DNA of 64,000 nucleotides, from positions 1 through 64,000 of the forward strand of contig JAUCEF010000011.1 in assembly GCA_033558025.1 (NCBI GenBank), read 5' to 3'. Below the pieces are notes generated by a model. It searched no databases and was not told the origin of the DNA. It saw only the letters and a program-made list of their open reading frames with translations. Origin of the DNA: Phytophthora sp. 'mugwort' (taxonomy: Eukaryota > Oomycota > Peronosporomycetes > Peronosporales > Peronosporaceae). Shown here in pieces: positions 24,219-35,701 of this stretch (positions within the stretch are counted from its first letter, which is position 1; each line of letters opens with the position of its first letter). The position numbers and the translations under genes were made by a program.

Positions 24219-24909
24219 GGCACAATTGTTCTCTGGCTAGCACACCTCGTGAAGATGTTGCCAGAACAAGTTATTCGGAGCGCGAACTTGCCAATTGGTA
24301 CACTGTACCTGTTCAATTTTGACCAACCAGGATGGTTTTTCTGCTTCGGCACAGAACGCGTTCTCCACCTGAATAAAGGGCCTGAGTATCGGTCGGTCGA
24401 TGGGCATGGCATCAGTTCGAGCGATGACAGACGATACGCATACCGTCTCGTCCCGCCACATTTTTGGTTTTAAATAAGGTACTTTTGCATGTGGTGTCTC
24501 ATATTTCCATTTACCCCTAGCCTCCCGCGGACCGATGACATCGCGGTCTTGGGTTTTGCTCCGGTAGAGGCATCGCCGCGCTCCTGCGATAAACGATTCT
24601 TTCACCGGCTCAGTACCAGGCTCGGTTACCTGGAAAGCTCGGCACTGGGCCCGTCTCCGCAAATACCGCAAGTAGGTTTGCTGTGGCTACGCGCGTTCGC
24701 AACCGCTCTACTCCTTCGGTCGTTTATCACGACATACACCCCATCCTTCTGAGCCGGTATGCGTAACGACTTTTTGCGCACGATGACAACGGACTAAAAC
24801 TGTTTCATCCAGCATACTGTACATTCACAACACAAAGAAGTACATTAAAAACACTGTATTATTGCAATCGATTACCTTCCACTTGATTGCATACAACATA
24901 ACAGGATAC
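24219..24909. other. Gene-free spacer
   Basis: No supported gene. The part next to 24,910 is the AT-rich 3' flank of the transporter. Confidence 0.4.
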
Positions 24910-26487
24910 TTAGTTGCCAGCTGCCGCACCACGCTTCTTTTGGCGGATGGCACGGAACTCGTCTTGGATCTCATCGTTCGTCTTGCCAGACGTCTCTGGT
25001 AGCAGTGCGAACAAGAACACGAACGAGATCGCTAGCAGTACCACGAACGGAAGGTACGCCAGGTCACCCAGAGCACTCGAAATGTACGGATAACCAACAC
25101 CCACGATTAGGTTGGCCGTCCAAGCAACCATCACACCGATCGACGTCACAGTAGCACGGGCGTAGTCGGGAAAAATATCGGCGATGACCACGTACATCAG
25201 TGGACCGAGACTCACACCGAACGAACCGACGTACGTCGCGATGAACAGAATCGACAGGGCCGACCAGCTAAACGACAGCGACAGAGTCACGCCAATAGCG
25301 CTGACGAACATGCCCGTCAGACCGCAAAGCAGCATTTTTCGGTTACCGAATCGAGCAGCAAAGAATCCCGACACCAACGTAGGCAGCATGTTAACAATGT
25401 CAATGACAACAGTGCTGACACGGGCATTGCTCAGGCCAGCCTGACTAAACAAGTCCGACGAGTAGTAAAACACAGTGTTGATACCCGTGATCTTCTGCAT
25501 GCAAGCAACGCCAATCGCAATGATGAACTGGCGACGAAGAGCGGGAGCAATTAGCTCCGAGAAAGGTACACCCTTGCCGCTGCGAACAACATCGTTGCCA
25601 TTCTCACTCCATGTGCTCGACTGCATCTCCATGTCGTGTTTGCGCTTCGACTCAATCCATGCCAGTGCCACGGGCACATTATCGGCACCAAACAGACGAG
25701 TTAGCACCTCCTCAGCCTCAGTGCGACGGCCCCTAAGCAGCAGCCACACAGGCGACTCAACCATTAGGAACGGCGACAGGCCCAAGAAGATGGCCGCAAG
25801 CATGATAGGGAACGCAGCAATGTAGCGCCAGCCATTGTCAAAATCCATATAGAAGAACGTCGTAGCGACCAACAAGATGCCGACGGTGATCCCACTGTGA
25901 AGAACAGCACCGAGCAGCGAACGGAGGTGCGGTGGTGAGATCTCGTTAATGTAGCCACCAACGTTACCAGTTGTGGCACCCGACGCGATACCAGCAAGGA
26001 GTCGACCAACAGCAAAGGCCCACAGATTTGACACGACAGCCATGACAACGGCGCCCCCAATAATGAAACCGCAGTTATAGATCAGCACTTGTTTGCGACC
26101 GAATCGGTCGGCTAGCTTGCCTACGAGACCAGCGCCAATCATACCTCCGAAAATCCACGCATTTACGACAATTGTCCACTGGAACTTGGTGTGGCCGGGG
26201 AACATGATGCACGTGCCTTCGACGACAGGACGGGTGTTGCAGTCGGCGTCGTTGTTAAACTTGTGCAGATTGAGCTGCGAGGTCGACCAGCCATACTGCA
26301 AGGGCAGCACGAAAGCGAGCAAGGCGCTCGTGTAGAGGATGTAGGTGGGCTGGACACGCAAGCGGGTCTCCACATCTTCCGGCTCGAGCACCGTGTTGTT
26401 GATATTAGGCGTCGTGCCCTCCGCGTACGCGGAAGCCACGTCTACTGGTGAAGCAGGCACAAACTTGTTCTCGACTAGTATCGTCAT
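24910..26487 (-). CDS. Sugar transporter of the major facilitator superfamily, inverted paralogue
   Basis: Intact 525-residue transporter with the same architecture as the gene at 9995-11,566: ADRFGRKQVLIYN, GRLLAGIASG, VESPVWLL, KITGINTVFYYS and LPETSGKTNDEI. The ATG at 26,487 is used because the frame extension upstream has only a TTG. The first 60 residues differ strongly from the paralogue. Residues from about 285 to 455 are almost identical, down to silent positions, which suggests recent gene conversion. Membrane location and about twelve helices are expected. Confidence 0.93.
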   Translation of the reverse strand: MTILVENKFVPASPVDVASAYAEGTTPNINNTVLEPEDVETRLRVQPTYILYTSALLAFVLPLQYGWSTSQLNLHKFNNDADCNTRPVVEGTCIMFPGHTKFQWTIVVNAWIFGGMIGAGLVGKLADRFGRKQVLIYNCGFIIGGAVVMAVVSNLWAFAVGRLLAGIASGATTGNVGGYINEISPPHLRSLLGAVLHSGITVGILLVATTFFYMDFDNGWRYIAAFPIMLAAIFLGLSPFLMVESPVWLLLRGRRTEAEEVLTRLFGADNVPVALAWIESKRKHDMEMQSSTWSENGNDVVRSGKGVPFSELIAPALRRQFIIAIGVACMQKITGINTVFYYSSDLFSQAGLSNARVSTVVIDIVNMLPTLVSGFFAARFGNRKMLLCGLTGMFVSAIGVTLSLSFSWSALSILFIATYVGSFGVSLGPLMYVVIADIFPDYARATVTSIGVMVAWTANLIVGVGYPYISSALGDLAYLPFVVLLAISFVFLFALLPETSGKTNDEIQDEFRAIRQKKRGAAAGN

Positions 26488-27717
26488 TGGAACTGGAGGG
26501 GTGTAATCGATCCGGTCAATTGGGGAATGAAGAGCGTCCTGCGCCTTGCGGAAGGCGACGGAGGGCGCAAGGGTCTCTTGATGAGAGTCCGGACGGCGGG
26601 CGGCCTTGATCAGATCATCCTGGTTGAACAACCGGAAAGCTGAAGGAGTCAAGATGCCTTGCGTTCATCGCGTTAGTCTCCTATCATGGGTGTAGAACGA
26701 GGCCGCCGGCGCGGAATGCACCAAGGACGAGTGGATGAAGCTGAGACTACACTGTACATGTACTATAGTACTGTACTAGTAATAAGGCAACAGCATCAGC
26801 ATCGCCAACGTCCCCCACCCCCCACCCCACCCCGCCCCTTCTACAACATCAATGACGAAATCCAGGTTGCTTTTCTGCAAATTTCGTTTCGGCGATCGCA
26901 TGGAATCGAGGGTGGCAGGAGCCACTGCGGCTTGGAACTGTTCAAGTTGAGCCGTTCAACCGCTCTGGTCCTGGGTATTCGGACAGTTTTAGAGAAATTG
27001 ATACTCGACTAACAAGCTCAGGATATAAGGAGCTGACACCTTAGTCGATGGTGGTGGTGGTTGGGGAGGGGGATTATAAAACGGCTGGCATTGAACACAG
27101 CAAGTCGACGACCAAATACTGATGCCGTTTGCATGTACAGTTTTGCTCATTGTTTTCGGGGCAAGGTGGCCATATTAAAAGTACAAGCTCAATAAATGTA
27201 AAGGAAGGCCAGGCATTTCAATTGGTTGCTCATCATCATTGCATTGTGCAGGTTATTGATTGGTCCTTGTGCTGATAATGAGGTGAACTGCTGTATATTG
27301 CTGAGCAAGTACACATTCGTCGCAGCTAGAAATTAGAGACTGCCCTGTGCCGGTACATGCTGCATAATTTAGACATAGCCAGAACGTATATTAGTGGGAG
27401 ACGATGCTACCGCGATTTGCCCACTGGGCAAACGGGAGGAAACGTTAGAAACAGACGTTGATCTGAAAAACACACCATGTGCATCGCGCAAAAAGACATC
27501 GCCAGTGCGTCTCATGCGCACCGCCGGTGCATCCAATCGCCCGGTTCTGTGACGTCGCTGTCGCAGCCGTCATGGGCTGGGAAGGCGCAGAAAAACCTGA
27601 GGTCTTCCGAAGGTGGTGCGAGCGAGACAGTGAGGAAGTCCATTCGACGCTCAACCCCGCCATAACAAGCGAATACCATACACCGCTGTGCACGCGCCCA
27701 GCACTTGCTACCGTGCG
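26488..27717. other. Intergenic region
   Basis: Contains the presumed promoter of the inverted transporter and a C-rich run at 26,813-26,838. Plus-strand frames at 27,479-27,721 may be decayed upstream coding of the SET gene, but no motif confirms this. Confidence 0.4.
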
Positions 27718-29423
27718 ATGACACCTCTTTCCGCGTCGCAGCTGCCACCGGAGGAGCTGCATGCAGGGGATACGATAGCGTATTATCCCCTAGCATTCGT
27801 GTGTGGTGACCCAGAGGGTCGCGAATCGGTCGTACTGAGCGTCGACGCCACGGACGGCGCGGACACGCCGCTCGAGCTCGTCACCGGAGATATCATTGCG
27901 GCCACAATGATGCTGAAGCGCTTGGTGGACCGCTCGGGGATAGTGATTGCTCAGGGGGAAGCGCTGTGGCGCAAGCTGAGGACATATATGTTGGTTGCAG
28001 GGAGGCACGACGCTCCGAGACGATCCAGCGCGTTCAACCGCGCTATTCAAGGTGCAGTTCAGCAGGCAATCGCTGCAGCCCAAGTTGGCGAAGGTGCTTT
28101 TGGCGAGGAAAGATCACGTACTGCATCTAATTTGATCAATATGAGCGGCACCATGCACGTGGTGAAACCGACCCATGGTGTGTCGACGTCCAGCGCGCCC
28201 AGGACGCCTGAAGTATTGCCTCCAAGTGGTGCAATAGGCACAGACAGCCTTGAGCTTATGACCACGTGCGCGGATTCGCAGCCCGGCGAACCGGACATCG
28301 CGATAACGCAGGCATCGGCTGACACCGGAGACCCAGGGGTTGGCAGGCGTCCAGTAGTGCTGCAGTGGTTGTCATGCCACCAGGGTCTAATGAAAAAGCG
28401 GGGCCAAGCAGTGACGAAGCCCGAACAAGGGAGGGTTCGGTTGGTAATGACTTTCGCGAGCCCCAGCAAGCGGGCGCATTGGCTGATTCGCAGTTGGTTG
28501 CCGTGAGTGATTACCTGAAGTCTATCCCGATCCGCCTGAAGCGAGCGAAAATTCGCCACCAGCCGAGAAGTACTGGCTGGCACGTTCCACAGTCGCGTAA
28601 GCGCCGAGACCAGAAGCAGTGCGCCGTGACCCGCAACGGCACGATTATTTACCACGTGCATACTGTGAAGGCGCGGACGACCAAGGAGACGCTAGAAATT
28701 CCTATCAAGGACCGCCTTCGTTCGGTACATATTCGTCGACCGGACTTCGTCGAGCCCAGCGCAAAAGGCGCGCTAGTTCTGAGGGAGATGCAGTGTCCAG
28801 CCTCCGTGCTGCCCATTAAGGAATGCCAGGTACCCGAGGGACTTAAATTTGCGGATATTGATGACGGCGAACCGTGCCAGGTATGAGTGAATGTTTCATG
28901 GACTCATGCCGAAATGTTACGCTACCGATCTTTTGCACCCGCGACTGTTGCGGATTGGAGGGGGTGTGCAGCAACTCGCCGCGCAGTCATGCGGCACTGA
29001 AATTGTACGACGCATGCCGTGTCGGTCTGGCGTGTACACCAATTCATATCTCGAAGTTGGTGATGTGATTGGCGAGTATGCGGGTCGGATTTTCAAGTTC
29101 TCGCCATCATCGAGGGCCAGCCCGCGCAAGCTATGAAGCAGAACAGCGGCTACACTATGTTTCTCAACGCGAAGTCGGTGTCGGGCAAGTACGTGCATAT
29201 TGAAGCGCTGAATTGCGGGTCGATCACACGATTCATGAACCACGCCTGTAAGCCCAATGTTGAATTCGTAGAGATGCACAACAGGACCAACGTGAAGGTG
29301 TTTGCAAGGATGATGAAGACCGTTAAACCGGACACGCAGCTTACTGTCACCTACGGCGACGAGATCTGGTTCCAGTGTGCGTGTGACTCGTGCTGGGTCG
29401 ACTCGGAAGACAGTGAAGGATAG
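27718..29423 (+). pseudogene. SET-domain protein methyltransferase, frameshifted
   Basis: Lysine methyltransferase-like gene split over at least three frames. The N-terminal part at 27,718-28,506 is unrecognised. The next frame (to 28,886) gives IKDRLRSVHIRRPDF. Then comes a cysteine-rich AWS/pre-SET stretch (CFMDSCRNV, CTRDCCG), then GVYTNSYLEVGDVIGEYAGR, and after another shift GYTMFLNAKSVSGKYVHIEA, RFMNHACKPNVEF (cofactor-binding NHxCxPN) and TYGDE. A CACDSCW post-SET ends it. Catalytic motifs are all present but in different frames. Introns might explain some breaks (for example GTATGAGT at 28,880), but not all. Family in oomycetes not identified. Confidence 0.7.
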
Positions 29424-30264
29424 GAGAAAACGTTAGCGAGAGAAAGTTGGCTATTCGACATCTCATATAAGGAGAATAACGCAAGTTCTGAATCACATGC
29501 ATAACTATTGACATGAATATCTATTCTTCCTTGTCCAAGCGAGGGCAACGTCCGATCATCCTTTCCTCGCGTGCTTTGGCACGACTTGGCTGCTACCATC
29601 GTATTGGCGACTGTTCGCTGGACTCCTAGATGCTCAGTGCCTGGACACATATGAAGCAACCGCTCACATATAGGGAGTGACGGCAAGCAAGGACAACACC
29701 CTTGCTTGCATGGCATTCATCATCTAATGCTTACCTTTGCGCTGGAAGATCAGAACGTCGGCGCTGGACCCACGGACAAAGGTCTTCCTCCCTGACTCGC
29801 GTCGACGTTTTGCCACGTGCGTTTCGTCTTCTTCCGACTCACGAGAACCTCATTCCCGATGCTGTCGATGTACTCCAAGTTTCATATCGCATACAGTACA
29901 TGGACACAGGTTCCAAACGTGAACCAGTAGCTACAACCGCACCACTTGCGCTCAATGTCAACAACCTACCCACCCCAAGGCTGACCTTCCACCTCCATGT
30001 GAGCATAGTAGGAGCCCATTTGAGCAGATATTGCGATAGCCTCTTCAGAGCGTTTGTTCGGAGAGACGCTGACACGCTCAATCAGCCGTGACTCCACCTG
30101 AAGGGTGCGAGGACCTCCAGTACCCAAATACCCTGTTGCTGCTGGTTCGTCATGCCCAAATAGCTTTTACGTTCCACCTCCAAGCCTCGGCGTGAGGGTT
30201 GCTGGTGGAACAACCTCAAAGCGAAACGGGCGACCGTTGGACGACTGTTCCTTGCAGCAGTTAC
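29424..30264. other. Gene-free stretch
   Basis: No recognisable domain in any frame. Confidence 0.4.
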
Positions 30265-31789
30265 TCAGCTCCCTAAGCAGCGCCCCATTTTCAATCGTCG
30301 GGAAGGTGTAGTCCCGCTTGAGCAGGGCATTGAAAGTCTCCACTGGATTGTTGTAGAGTCAACGCCAATAGATGTTGCGTAAATCTGCCACGTACTAAAG
30401 CGTCCATCTAGCGACTGGGCACACATGTACTGCCTAAAGTTCCATAGAAAAAGTTGAGCTCTCCACTTGCGTACAATGTTGTCCCGCATCTCGAAAAATT
30501 GCTTCTCGCTCCGCGCAAAGTGCAAGCCGTACATGTCCTTGACTATTGCACTTGCCACGACCGAGGGAAATCCTTTGATCGCATTGTGGACCTTTCCATT
30601 ACATGAACAAAAAAACATTAGAGTTTGAAGTTGTCCAGCACCTCCAAACACTGCATTCAGCGCGTTAAACTGGGCTTGGTCAGCGTCTGTCATGGTGTAC
30701 TTGACCACCATTTCGCGCGATGTGATCCAAAAGTCAACATTCGCAGCGCCATCAGCACTCGTTGAATAACGTTGTGTCTCCTGAGAGACAACGAATAGTG
30801 CCACGAGATGGAAACCACGCGAGTGATCTGACATCCCAACCACGAGCACCGGGTACTCGCGGAAATCCATCTTGTACGTGCCATCCACGGGCAGGATGAA
30901 ACTCTCGGGCGGGACCATTAGCCTCATAATGAGTGCTTTGGTTGTCAGGCCTATGATGAATGGCCAGCCATCAGAGCCGTTGCCAACGTGGGCTTGCCTC
31001 CGCGATCCAAATTCCAACCGAAGGTGAAACCTTACGTCATTGATTCCTCTCAGTGAAAGATTTCGCATAGACCTAATCCCTCAGGTCGTCGACGCGGTCA
31101 TTGTTCACTAGATACGTTCGCGAGTAGTGGTTGACGAAGTTTTGTACTGTCGTCAATGATGGAAGCTCTTCCAGAGAGGTCTAAACTTCCGAATCATTGC
31201 GTGGCGAATCCTCATGGGGCGGAGGTGGTGGTTAGTCAGCTCGCGACAGAATTCCTTTTGCTTAGCCGTCAGCTTCTTCTTCTTTGCCGAGGAGATCCCA
31301 GAGGCGTGCTCGCCGAACTCGTAGATAGATACCTCCTCACTTTTCAGACACATCATCGTCTTGCCCCGCCATGGGCAGACAAACACGCCAGTAGTATCAC
31401 AGCCGTCACAATTGCACGCAAGCAATCGAAGCGCATCTGGTGTGGCTCGAAGCTGAGCAGATTGTGCAGGTCATGGCGTTGCTCTTCGTGATCTCGAAAC
31501 GAATTCATCTCGTTCAGCACAGTGTCCGCTCCGCCCGCATCGACGTCAAACGCCACTCTCGCCAAGCAATGCGTTTGGGCATTTTTGCTCGCGTTCCCGT
31601 CTGGAAGGGCGCGCTCCGCCTGCCGATCGTTTGGCAGCCAGCTGCGACATGTTTCCTCCGCGAGCGCTGGTTGGCTGCTTGGGTCACCCACTCGGCTCGT
31701 TTTTGCATTGGTCCAGAGAATGAGCAGATGTCAAAGACCGGACAATCGTTTTGAATTTTTTTGGTGTAACGTGTGCCATTCCGCCACAT
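30265..31789 (-). pseudogene. Mutator-like (MULE) transposase, decayed
   Basis: The frame at 30,265-31,068 contains FILPVDGTYKMDFREYPVLV (first Asp) and FHLVALFVVS, then TMTDADQAQFNAL (second Asp) and the helical stretch FVVSQETQRYS. Upstream frames on the same strand (31,153-31,425 and 31,353-31,789) give the expected N-terminal region, including GTRYTKKIQNDC. At least three frame breaks. Related fragments are common in oomycetes. Terminal repeats were not identified. Confidence 0.7.
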
Positions 31790-33208
31790 TTCGGGTGCTG
31801 CCTCATAATTTCGGTTCCACTTTGAACTTATGGGGTGCGAATCACGCGTTCTCGGCAGACGGCGAGAGACCAGTGCACTTCAGGATTAGCATCACCGAGA
31901 CAAGCACAGCCGCAGCCATGTCTGAGAAAATAGTGGAAAGACCAGCAGGATTAAAGTACTGTAAAACCTGAGATTGTGCCCTATCCGTCTAATAATGTCC
32001 CACCTCTGACATTTATTATCAGAATTCTCAGATTTATCAGATCGGTAAATCAATGTCCATGGGGTACTGCTTGCAGCCAAACTCCATTATGACTCTGCCC
32101 GGAGCCACATTTCCAAGACGTTGAAGGCTCACTTGCATGCTCGAGGTATTTTTCTTTGTGTGATCCCTGGTGGAATGGCGGGTCATCTACATCCAGTTGA
32201 CTACGCGTGGTTCAAGCCCCAACGATAATATCATGACTACCACCGACGAGTGGAAGCTAAGTGGTGGCTTCGGGTATACTAGGATGGCAATCTGAGGGCG
32301 CCTCGAGACGAGGTAGTCCGCAGCTGGCTAACCGGGCGTGGAAAACCGTGTCAAGCGTGACGATCATGACGACAATTCGATACGTTTAGTACCCCTTCCC
32401 TTTAATAGTGCTCCATGTAAGACGTAAGAACATGGGGCACTAGCGTAGTGCCCCACGGGGCACAATCTTAGGTCTTATAGTACTACTGTAGTAAGTTGTT
32501 TCGCTTTTCAGCTGCTAAAATTTAGCTCAAAACAGGCTCTAGCACAAAAAACTATCTTAAGTACGATTTGGATATCGCTGGTATTTTTGCCGCGAGCCGT
32601 CATTGCCGTTCCCACGCGGGACACTTTAAAGACCGACTTCGTTGCTTATAGGCAACCTTCTCGAGTTGTTTAGATTTGCTTTAGTGTTTTAAAACAGGGT
32701 ATGCACATACATGTAAATTTAGTTAGCACCGCTGTACCGTAAGCAAACCAAGAAAAGACCAGTGATAAGTTAATCGAACATAAGTATATATCCTGGTGGG
32801 GTGAACCACTATTCGGGTTGTCGCGGTCGAAAGGATTACCTTGTAGTCAATTTGCTTGGCAGATTTTATTTTTACAGACGATCCAAATTATGGTGGTCAT
32901 CGCTCTGCACGCTCGGAGTTGAAGATGCGTGGGAGCCGGCGAGACAGCGATGTCGCGAGGATGGCGGCTTGATTTGCAGGACGTGGCTGTGCTCACGTCG
33001 ACTGACTCCATCGACATTCGCAGTGTTCGTTCGTTTTTTTTTCTCCTAAAGAGAAAACGAACAGAAGCACCACACCCAGTGGTGAGTCACGTACAGCCTC
33101 CGGATCGGACAGCGACACCGGCGTTGCTAACCTGGCTTAGGAATTCCAGACATCTTGTACACCGTAAGGATAAATAGACAGTCTGTTCCTCTCTCTCTCA
33201 CACACACA
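31790..33208. other. Gene-free left flank of the Maverick
   Basis: No supported ORF. A short hairpin TGGGGCACTA-GCG-TAGTGCCCCA lies at about 32,434-32,456. A CA/CT-rich run at 33,190-33,210 borders the insertion site. Confidence 0.5.
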
Positions 33209-33214
33209 CATGTA
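33209..33214. repeat. Target-site duplication CATGTA, left
   Basis: The six bases CATGTA immediately precede the AG terminus of the Maverick and recur directly after its CT terminus at 51,122-51,127. Confidence 0.92.
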
Positions 33215-33395
33215 AGTAGTAATACTTAGAACATTACGCCGGCAGTTTTTTTCCTTACCGTAATTTACCACCAAGAACATTCCTGGAACCTTCTTTCGGG
33301 CCAGCTGCAATTTCGACGACGCAAACTCTCGACCACCTGAGGGCGAATGCAACGCCTTTTGGATCTTAGGGTGGTTTCAGATCCGCTCACACACT
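33215..33395. repeat. Left terminal inverted repeat
   Basis: Starts AGTAGTAATACTTAGAACAT and is the reverse complement of the right end at about 50,930-51,121. The outer 70 bases match nearly perfectly; the inner part is more diverged, but CTCGACCACCTGAG is conserved. Confidence 0.93.
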
Positions 33396-33507
33396 AAGAT
33401 CGCACAGCTGTTGGTTTCATCGACGCAACCTCTCGACCACCTGAGAGCGAAACCAACGCCTTTTGGATCTTGGGTGGTTTCAGATCCGCTCAAGTACTAA
33501 GATCGTA
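33314..33507. repeat. Tandem subterminal repeat, two copies of about 88 bp
   Basis: Copies at 33,314-33,402 and 33,421-33,507 share CTCGACCACCTGAG, AACGCCTTTTGGATCTT and GTGGTTTCAGATCCGCTCA. A third, diverged copy forms the inner part of the right inverted repeat. Such repeats could bind the integrase or the terminal-protein replication machinery. Confidence 0.85.
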
Positions 33508-33563
33508 CTGTCAGTAATTTCTGAATTAATTAAAAAATCTCAAAAAAAATAAAGGGGTATGTA

Positions 33564-33569
33564 TATAGA
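33564..33569 (+). promoter_or_regulatory. TATAGA box before the ExoX-C-like gene
   Basis: TATAGA 16 bases before ATG 33,586. It is one of a series found before most Maverick genes. Confidence 0.55.
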
Positions 33570-33585
33570 TACACCCCCTCATACA

Positions 33586-33888
33586 ATGTCGAACGAACTA
33601 ACTTTCGGAAAATACAAGGGCGCACCGATCGAAGAAGTATATACTTCTGATCCCGGTTATTGCCGTTGGGTATTCAACCAACCCAGTCAAAATATTAGCG
33701 AGGAAATCAAGATATTTCTTCACTCCAAGTTTCTGACTGATGATAATTCATACATGATGGCTTGGGGTAAATATCGAGGTAAGACTCTCAAGCAGATCAG
33801 TCGAATGAATCCAGGCTATATCGATTACCTTCGCAAGAACCAATTCGTTATTGAAAAGTGTCCTAAGCTGCTAAAAGAGCTGAGCTAA
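33586..33888 (+). CDS. Small protein with two ExoX C-terminal-like repeats
   Basis: 100 residues from ATG 33,586; an in-frame ATG nine codons earlier lies on the TATAGA box side and is less likely. Two tandem copies of a short fold are visible: LTFGKYKGAPIEEV with DPGYCRWV (residues 4-28), and WGKYRGKTLKQIS with NPGYIDYLRKN (residues 60-87). This pattern resembles the domain found at the C-terminus of exonuclease X-type proteins. No nuclease core is present, so it may bind nucleic acid or a partner. It is the leftmost gene and faces inward. Confidence 0.65.
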   Translation: MSNELTFGKYKGAPIEEVYTSDPGYCRWVFNQPSQNISEEIKIFLHSKFLTDDNSYMMAWGKYRGKTLKQISRMNPGYIDYLRKNQFVIEKCPKLLKELS

Positions 33889-33935
33889 AAAATAACTTTT
33901 TTTTGCTCGCTTAAACGACTACTAGCGTTTATCTA

Positions 33936-35653
33936 TTAAGCAGTCGTGAAATCAAGAACCTCACCCGTTAGACGATCGTAGGAGAGCTCTTGCTCACTCA
34001 CAACCAATACAAGCATGTTGGTACCCTGACATCCCGCATTGACACCCTGTACCTGAATAGCCTGAGGAATATCACGCTCAGTCAGGCGACTGACATCAGC
34101 GATTAGAACGCGGTTAGTTAGCGACCACGTCTGATAGTCAAGAAGACCATTCACCAGCTCAGGAGTCAAATCACCATTTATCGATCCAATCTTAGCCAGT
34201 TCATTGTGAAAGTGGTGGAAGTCATAGTCATGGCTGATATCGAACGTCTGATGAGAACCAATACGTACATTGAAGTTGCGGATACTGGAACCAGGGTGAA
34301 GCGACCACGGAGCCGAATCGAAAGGACTCTGAAATTGCTGTACAGCGGCGGAAGCAAAGCTACCAGTCTGTTCGGCGAAAGGAAGGAGAATGACATATTT
34401 GGCATTCTTAACAGAAGCCGATAGCTGTAGATCGAATGCAGCATTATGCTGAGTCGCTTGCTTACCAACGGCAGCGCGCTGATAGAACCACTGAGCATAG
34501 CAATCGTTGTATCGAATTTTCTTAACCGGCTTGCTAATAATAGCCTGAGGGTTCTCGAGATGTACGAACGGGACATACAGACGAGAAGTCGTGAAAGGCA
34601 TGTAAGTACCATCGATGTTGGGTTCAAGGGCATTGACTACAGCACCCCAGGAAACACTGAATGGAGCCGAATTAGCGATGGCACCAGCCATAGGATTACC
34701 GGTGGTGGTAGCCGCAAGCATTACCGGGCATACATTACCGCTTGCAAGAGTAGTACTTGTTAAAGACAAACCCTTCGCAACGCTTACAGCCACGGCAGAA
34801 GTACCCTGATTGACTCTGAAGCGAAGGCGGATTTGTGGATTAGCCATCAAATCAAGATCCTTGAAGATCGGGTGGAGGTCAGTTAGCTTGATCTTGAGCA
34901 TATAGCTCCACGTTCCCATGATTGCATCAGCGGCGTTAGAGCCAGCAACGAAAGCACCGCGAGCAGTTTGGTTAGCAATGGTAGTAGAAGCAGCCGCCGC
35001 ACCTACCGAAGGCCACGAAGTAGAGAAATCATTACCAGCGGTAGGAGGGTTCGATAGAAGACGCTTAACGAGACCATCATTGGGGATAGAGGCGCCACCG
35101 GCGGGACCAGTGGTAGCGAAAGAAGACGTGAATGCAGTAGTGTTGCTGTATCCATCACCGGTAGTCGAGCTTGTAGCAGAGCCGTATGAAACGGACTGAG
35201 CGGAATCGGGGAAAAGGAATGACTCAGCACCATGCTTTTCAACGTACTGAGGACTATAACCTGTCTGAGCACGAATATTGTTCCAAAACACTTGTAGTCG
35301 GCCATACTGATAATGGTCTTACCATTGAGCTCAAGCGACATGCTATCGATGACATTCCAGTTGCCGCACTTTAGAGTAGCACAGAAACGATTGGCAGCAG
35401 CGGTCTGAGCGGTACCACCATTCTTCATCGATACCTTGTATGGGAGCATGAGGTAAGCATCGCGAAGACATGCGAATCCCTCAGAACCGTTAAGCTGAGC
35501 AGTAGCATCGATGGTAATGACACCATTCTGGTACGAACCCTGATTCAGATCGATAACAAACGGGACACGCTTGCCGGAAGATACCTTGATCTCGGGATCG
35601 CTCTTGAGCGAACTCTGGTACAAATATTGGTCAGATAGTTGAGTTTCACTCAT
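33936..35653 (-). pseudogene. MCP: Major capsid protein (double jelly-roll type), one frameshift
   Basis: Forms the capsid hexons. ATG at 35,653 gives MSETQLSDQYLYQSSLKSD and runs to DSMSLELNGKTIISMADYK. The frame is lost at the T run near 35,290 and resumes with FWNNIRAQTGYSP, continuing to 33,936. Joined length would be about 570 residues, within the range of Maverick capsid proteins. The N-terminal strand pattern, SMSLELNGK and the late RPLVHLENPQAIISK-like region fit the family. Assignment also rests on position beside protease, minor capsid and ATPase. One missing T would explain the break, so a homopolymer sequencing error is possible. Confidence 0.82.
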
Positions 35654-35660
35654 CGTTGAA

Positions 35661-35666
35661 TCTATA
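35661..35666 (-). promoter_or_regulatory. TATAGA box before the major capsid gene
   Basis: On the minus strand TATAGA ends 7 bases before the capsid ATG at 35,653. It may also serve the divergent protease gene. Confidence 0.6.
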
Positions 35667-35701
35667 TGGTTTCTAATATACTTTTCAGGAAATTAAATAT
35701 T

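Noticed and set aside
25184..25825. Plus-strand ORFs inside the inverted sugar transporter, repeated on the opposite strand of the first copy
   Set aside because: They are antisense shadows of the transporter genes; their similarity only mirrors the conserved coding strand.
28917..29279. Minus-strand ORFs overlapping the SET gene
   Set aside because: Antisense of the recognisable SET motifs.
33314..33507. CRISPR-like array
   Set aside because: Only two long copies with a short spacer, in a eukaryote, and derived from the terminal inverted repeat.
35285..35300. Programmed ribosomal frameshifting in the capsid gene as a firm call
   Set aside because: Many other genes in the element also have shifts, so mutation or sequence error is simpler.
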